DNA from: an uncultured Bacilli bacterium
Lineage (GTDB): Bacteria; Bacillota_I; Bacilli_A; RF39; UBA660
Length of the DNA stretch: 8,303 nt
Direction of reading: 5' to 3'
Assembly: GCA_947624915.1 (NCBI GenBank)
Contig: CANQMF010000042.1
Location: 1-8,303 of the forward strand
Position numbers and translations under genes: made by a program. This document shows positions 5,546 through 8,303 of the stretch, in pieces. Every line of letters starts with the position of its first letter. Position 1 is the first letter of the stretch. The notes under the pieces were generated by a model. The model was not told where the DNA came from and ran no database searches. It worked only from the letters and a program-made list of their open reading frames with translations.

Positions 5546-7015
5546 TTAATCTTTGCCTTTATATGAAATATTATACTTACTAGGTCCTTTAATACATTTC
5601 CCATCAATATCAAACCTTGAAGCATGGCAAGGACAATCCCATGTCTTTTCTACCTCATTAAAAACTAAACTACAACCCATATGAGGACATTTATTATATA
5701 TAATATGGTCGTCTCCATCATTATATATGGCAATATTTTTTCCCTCAACCTTTTTAAATGTAATAGAATCATTATACCAAGTTTTATTTTTAGATAATTT
5801 ATTTTGTACATATCCTTTAGCACTACTACTAATATTAGTAACAAAACTACTAATATTAGATAACTTATTCGCCCTAAGTGGATTAAACATATTAATAAAC
5901 TCATTATTATTACCTAAAATCATATCACTTAATATTAAACCAGCCAAAGTACCATTAGTCATCCCCCATGTATTATAACCAGTACCAATCAATAAATCAG
6001 GATTATCTTTTTCAATCATACCAATATAAGGCATTTTATCAACAGTAATTAAATCATCATTCTTCCATATATATGACGGTGTAATATTCCGTCTAGCAAT
6101 CTCATTAATCACTTCTTTAAAATTCTTATTATCATTTAATCGATTACATATATTAGCTGAATTTGCCAAATAAATCAAATAAGAATCTTTATCTTTATGA
6201 TATCGAATTGATGTAGTGGGTTTATTAGAAGTAATTAAAGTGATATCTTGATAAGAAGATAATGAAGCCGTTATATAAGATTTTTCAATTCCAACCTTCA
6301 AAGGTGTAAAATATGGAAAAAGGAAAAAAGGATAATGACAAGCTAAAATAACTTTTTTGGCTTTTATGTGATATTTATTAGTATAACCTATATAACCATC
6401 TTTAACCTTTTTTAAATCTAATATCTTAGTCCTTTCATAAATCGGTTGTTCAGCTTTAACACATATTTTTTTTAAAGCCAATAAATATTTAATAGGATGA
6501 AAAACATAAGTATTATCCACGCTAATAGCGTATATACTTCTTACATGATCTATATCATCATGATGTTCTCGGACATCAGCACCAAACTTAGTCAATAATT
6601 TCTTTTCAAATTTAATTTTTGATATTTCTTTACTATCATTAGTTAAAACATAAGAAGTTACTTTATTCAAATTACACTCTATTTGCTCATTATTAATGAT
6701 ATCAAGTATTTCTTGAATAGCTGTTTGTTGCGAAAGATAATATTGATGAGCCATTTCAGTATTATACTTTTTACTAATATTATAATAAACCACTTCTTGT
6801 AAATAATTAATTTTACCAGTAGTTTTACCTGTCACACCATGCCCAACTAAATCCTGATCAACAAGACAAGTCTTTAAATTACTATCTTTTAATTTATAAA
6901 GAGTAGTTATACCTGTAATACCTCCACCAATTATTAAAACATCAACTTCAATATTGTCTTCTAATTTGGTTATATTATCTTCTTTTATATCTAACCACAA
7001 ACTTTTCTTTTTCAT
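5546..7015 (-). CDS. FAD-dependent oxidoreductase with C-terminal Rieske [2Fe-2S] domain
   Basis: A 489-aa two-domain redox enzyme of the type represented by Bacillus YhfW. Residues about 23-366 form a DAO-type FAD domain: strand VDVLIIGGGITG (24-35) with the GxGxxG dinucleotide loop, GVTGKTTGKIN (60-70) near the flavin, and a closing DKMPYIGM...IGTGYNTWGMTNG region (326-355). A linker (about 370-415) leads to the Rieske domain, where Cys443-Pro-His445 and Cys461-Pro-Cys463-His464 supply the four cluster ligands 15 residues apart. Cys448 and Cys463 match the extra disulfide pair of bc1-type Rieske proteins, and Ser466 matches the serine that tunes their potential. The role is inferred as electron transfer between the flavin and the cluster; the substrate is unknown. 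There is no signal peptide, so it is cytoplasmic. The start ATG is preceded by a modest GGTG (7024-7021) at 5 bases. First of a five-gene run closed at 2181-2206. Confidence 0.92.
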   Translation of the reverse strand: MKKKSLWLDIKEDNITKLEDNIEVDVLIIGGGITGITTLYKLKDSNLKTCLVDQDLVGHGVTGKTTGKINYLQEVVYYNISKKYNTEMAHQYYLSQQTAIQEILDIINNEQIECNLNKVTSYVLTNDSKEISKIKFEKKLLTKFGADVREHHDDIDHVRSIYAISVDNTYVFHPIKYLLALKKICVKAEQPIYERTKILDLKKVKDGYIGYTNKYHIKAKKVILACHYPFFLFPYFTPLKVGIEKSYITASLSSYQDITLITSNKPTTSIRYHKDKDSYLIYLANSANICNRLNDNKNFKEVINEIARRNITPSYIWKNDDLITVDKMPYIGMIEKDNPDLLIGTGYNTWGMTNGTLAGLILSDMILGNNNEFINMFNPLRANKLSNISSFVTNISSSAKGYVQNKLSKNKTWYNDSITFKKVEGKNIAIYNDGDDHIIYNKCPHMGCSLVFNEVEKTWDCPCHASRFDIDGKCIKGPSKYNISYKGKD

Positions 7016-7026
7016 TATTTCACCAT

Positions 7027-7044
7027 TTATAGTATTAACTATAA
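7027..7044 (-). promoter_or_regulatory. Dyad just upstream of the oxidoreductase gene, operator candidate
   Basis: A perfect 7-bp inverted repeat with a 4-base centre, TTATAGT-atta-ACTATAA, lies 12 bases before the oxidoreductase start and overlaps TATAGT and TATAAA -10-like boxes. No convincing -35 stands at the right distance, although TTAACA occurs at 7061-7056. A 7-4-7 dyad with an AGT-nnnn-ACT core also occurs at 2651-2668. In sequence this A+T-rich, chance is a real alternative. Confidence 0.3.
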
Positions 7045-7064
7045 TAGATAAAGTATGTTAATAA

Positions 7065-7095
7065 AGCCTCATTTCTTTACATAAGAAACGAGGCT
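7065..7095 (-). terminator. Rho-independent terminator after the right-edge gene
   Basis: A 13-bp stem with one G-U pair, AGCCTCGTTTCTT (7095-7083) against AAGAAATGAGGCT (7077-7065), encloses the 5-base loop ATGTA. In the minus-strand RNA it is followed by UUUAUUA. It stands about 30 bases past the TGA stop at 7125. The plus strand carries a longer T-run (7098-7102) after the stem, so it could work both ways, but no plus-strand gene leads into it. Confidence 0.85.
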
Positions 7096-7124
7096 GCTTT
7101 TTCTTTGTTTGACATCTTTTATGA

Positions 7125-8303
7125 TCATTCAGTATCTATAACATAAGGATCTTCTGTTGTCCCAGTACCCATATCATATTGTATTCCATGTTTTAGAGAA
7201 ATTGATGGATTTACATCCATTATCGCTAGTCCAAAAAAACCACTTACTGGCTGCGAATCTATTTGAGATACCATGATAAGCATAGATTCCTGAATGCTAA
7301 TAGTTGCATCAGAAGGACTCATAAGCCAAAGCCAATCCGTCTTTAAGTAAAAGTTAGATGTATCACTTTTATTGGCACCTGCGTACATTACTTCATCTAC
7401 AGTAAGAAGTCCTACGGGATACTTTGATTTATTACTTGCCACAGTAAAGGAATCTTGTTCCCGGCATGCCAAACTTGGTGTACCATTTACTGATCGGTAA
7501 TACGCATCAAAATATAAAGAATTGCCCAAATGGCCTCCTTCGGGATTCCAACCACTTCCCTCAAACCCTTGACTTATACTACGATCATTACACCATACGG
7601 TATCCTCTAAATAATCTGCAAACGATTTCATATTATTTTCATACCAATCATTTTCAAGATAATCTTTCATTTCTGAATCAATTCCATTCGAAAGCATTTT
7701 TTCTATTGCTTCTTCTAATAATTCTCCATTTTCTAATTCAAAGTAATCACTACTACTACTATAATATCTTAATATATCACAAGTTCCTTCTGCGTTATTA
7801 CAAGTATAATGGTGATTGTCATCTAGTGATTTTGCTGTATCAGTTAAAGTATATATACCATTAGTTTCGTCATAACTAGCAGATGTTCCAAATAATACTC
7901 CACTACTGGGTTTTGCAGATATTCCTTTATAAAATTTACCATACTGATATCCAACAGACGCTAATGAACCAAGTTGATTATATTTTACTTGCGATGGGGA
8001 ATCATCTGTCGTGCAAACAAATTTACCATCCTGTTCAGTAGGAAATCCTTTAAAAATCAATTTTATGCCACCCGTATCTGTTGTCCTTACCATCTTCCAA
8101 CAAATATCGGCAAATAAGACATTATTATTATCAACATCACCTCGGTAATAATAGATCGGATACTCATCACTAGCTGTATCAGCCATCATATATACACCTT
8201 TACCATTTGTATCTGATGATATAGACTTAAAGTCTATTCCATTTTCTCCCGTTACATAGGCACTTTTTATATTATCTGGTACTGCTTGACGTTTAATAAC
8301 ATC
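7125..8303 (-). CDS. Partial gene, C-terminal part of a large exported-type protein
   Basis: 392 codons are visible and the frame stays open to the right edge. The two Met codons near 8189 are internal: upstream codons read ...ISSDTNGKGVY with no stop, run straight into MMADTASDEYPIYYYRGDVDN, and show no ribosome binding site. I cannot name a family. It resembles large proteins of uncultured Bacilli/RF39-type genomes, which carry a YYRGDVDNNNVLFA-type segment followed by CWKMVRTTDTGGIKLI (visible residues about 67-82); this is recall. It is rich in Tyr, Ser, Asp, Gly and Trp and has few Lys/Arg clusters. Six Cys (in ICWKM, FVCTT, YTCNN, GTCDI, VWCND, ACREQ) could form three disulfides outside the cell. 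An acidic helical stretch lies at about 188-228. The C-terminus ends GTGTTEDPYVIDTE, with no LPxTG motif or membrane anchor. G+C is visibly higher than in its neighbours. Stop TGA, then terminator 7065-7095. Any signal peptide is outside the window. Confidence 0.8.
   Translation of the reverse strand, partial: DVIKRQAVPDNIKSAYVTGENGIDFKSISSDTNGKGVYMMADTASDEYPIYYYRGDVDNNNVLFADICWKMVRTTDTGGIKLIFKGFPTEQDGKFVCTTDDSPSQVKYNQLGSLASVGYQYGKFYKGISAKPSSGVLFGTSASYDETNGIYTLTDTAKSLDDNHHYTCNNAEGTCDILRYYSSSSDYFELENGELLEEAIEKMLSNGIDSEMKDYLENDWYENNMKSFADYLEDTVWCNDRSISQGFEGSGWNPEGGHLGNSLYFDAYYRSVNGTPSLACREQDSFTVASNKSKYPVGLLTVDEVMYAGANKSDTSNFYLKTDWLWLMSPSDATISIQESMLIMVSQIDSQPVSGFFGLAIMDVNPSISLKHGIQYDMGTGTTEDPYVIDTE

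Noticed and set aside
5665..5978. Two small open frames (79 aa minus, 83 aa plus) inside the oxidoreductase gene
   Set aside because: They lie within the conserved FAD-Rieske coding frame and look hydrophobic only because of base composition.
7125..7127. Mycoplasma-type code with TGA read as Trp
   Set aside because: The many Trp residues in the conserved frames are TGG and no conserved frame is interrupted by TGA; reading through this TGA would add only two residues before TAA, so this one codon is not decisive on its own.
7466..7864. Plus-strand open frame of 132 aa opposite the right-edge gene
   Set aside because: It mirrors a clearly coding minus-strand frame, is full of His, Tyr, Asn and Leu runs typical of antisense translation, and has no ribosome binding site.
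1..8303. CRISPR array, tRNA/rRNA, riboswitch, IS element or prophage genes
   Set aside because: I found no spaced direct repeats, no structured RNA consensus, no transposase or integrase motif and no phage structural genes on either strand.

Overview
The window is very A+T-rich, and every gene I can support lies on the minus strand. Short intergenic gaps, strong Shine-Dalgarno sites and TTGACA/TATAAT-like promoters point to a low-G+C Bacillota (Bacilli, or an uncultured Mollicutes-related gut lineage). The large Cys- and Trp-containing exported-type protein at the right edge, ending in a Gly/Thr-rich 'DPYVI' tail, resembles proteins I associate with uncultured Bacilli/RF39-type genomes; that is recall, not a search. 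Tryptophan is encoded by TGG throughout and one gene ends in TGA, so the standard bacterial code fits better than the Mycoplasma code.

Layout in the direction of transcription, right to left. (1) 8303-7125: 3' part of a large exported-type protein, closed by a strong terminator at 7065-7095. (2) 7015-2227: a run of five genes with no intrinsic terminator between them: a FAD oxidoreductase with a C-terminal Rieske domain, a GNAT acetyltransferase, two unrecognised proteins of 376 and 373 aa (A and B), and a small protein of unknown function. A terminator at 2181-2206 closes the run. Extended -10 promoters inside it (before the GNAT gene, gene A and the small gene) suggest several overlapping transcripts. 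(3) 2010-255: a compact three-gene operon of a PaaI-type hotdog thioesterase, a membrane-anchored unknown protein and a membrane-anchored VanY/LdcB-type cell-wall carboxypeptidase, with a promoter at 2037-2065 and a terminator at 212-248. (4) 55-1: the first 18 codons of a further gene starting with a hydrophobic segment, with its own promoter at 110-138.

Functionally the window mixes envelope genes (carboxypeptidase, anchored protein, exported-type protein) with general metabolism (thioesterase, Rieske oxidoreductase, acetyltransferase). I see no sign of a phage, transposon, CRISPR array, RNA gene or clear defence system. The least explained part is the two-gene A/B cassette (4985-2705), which has its own promoter and no recognisable domain. 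Several short dyads near promoters (2138-2157, 2651-2668, 7027-7044) could be operators or RNA hairpins. The reannotations I would make are a later start for gene A (4985, not 5033), an extension of the right-edge gene to the window edge, and a new partial gene at 1-55.
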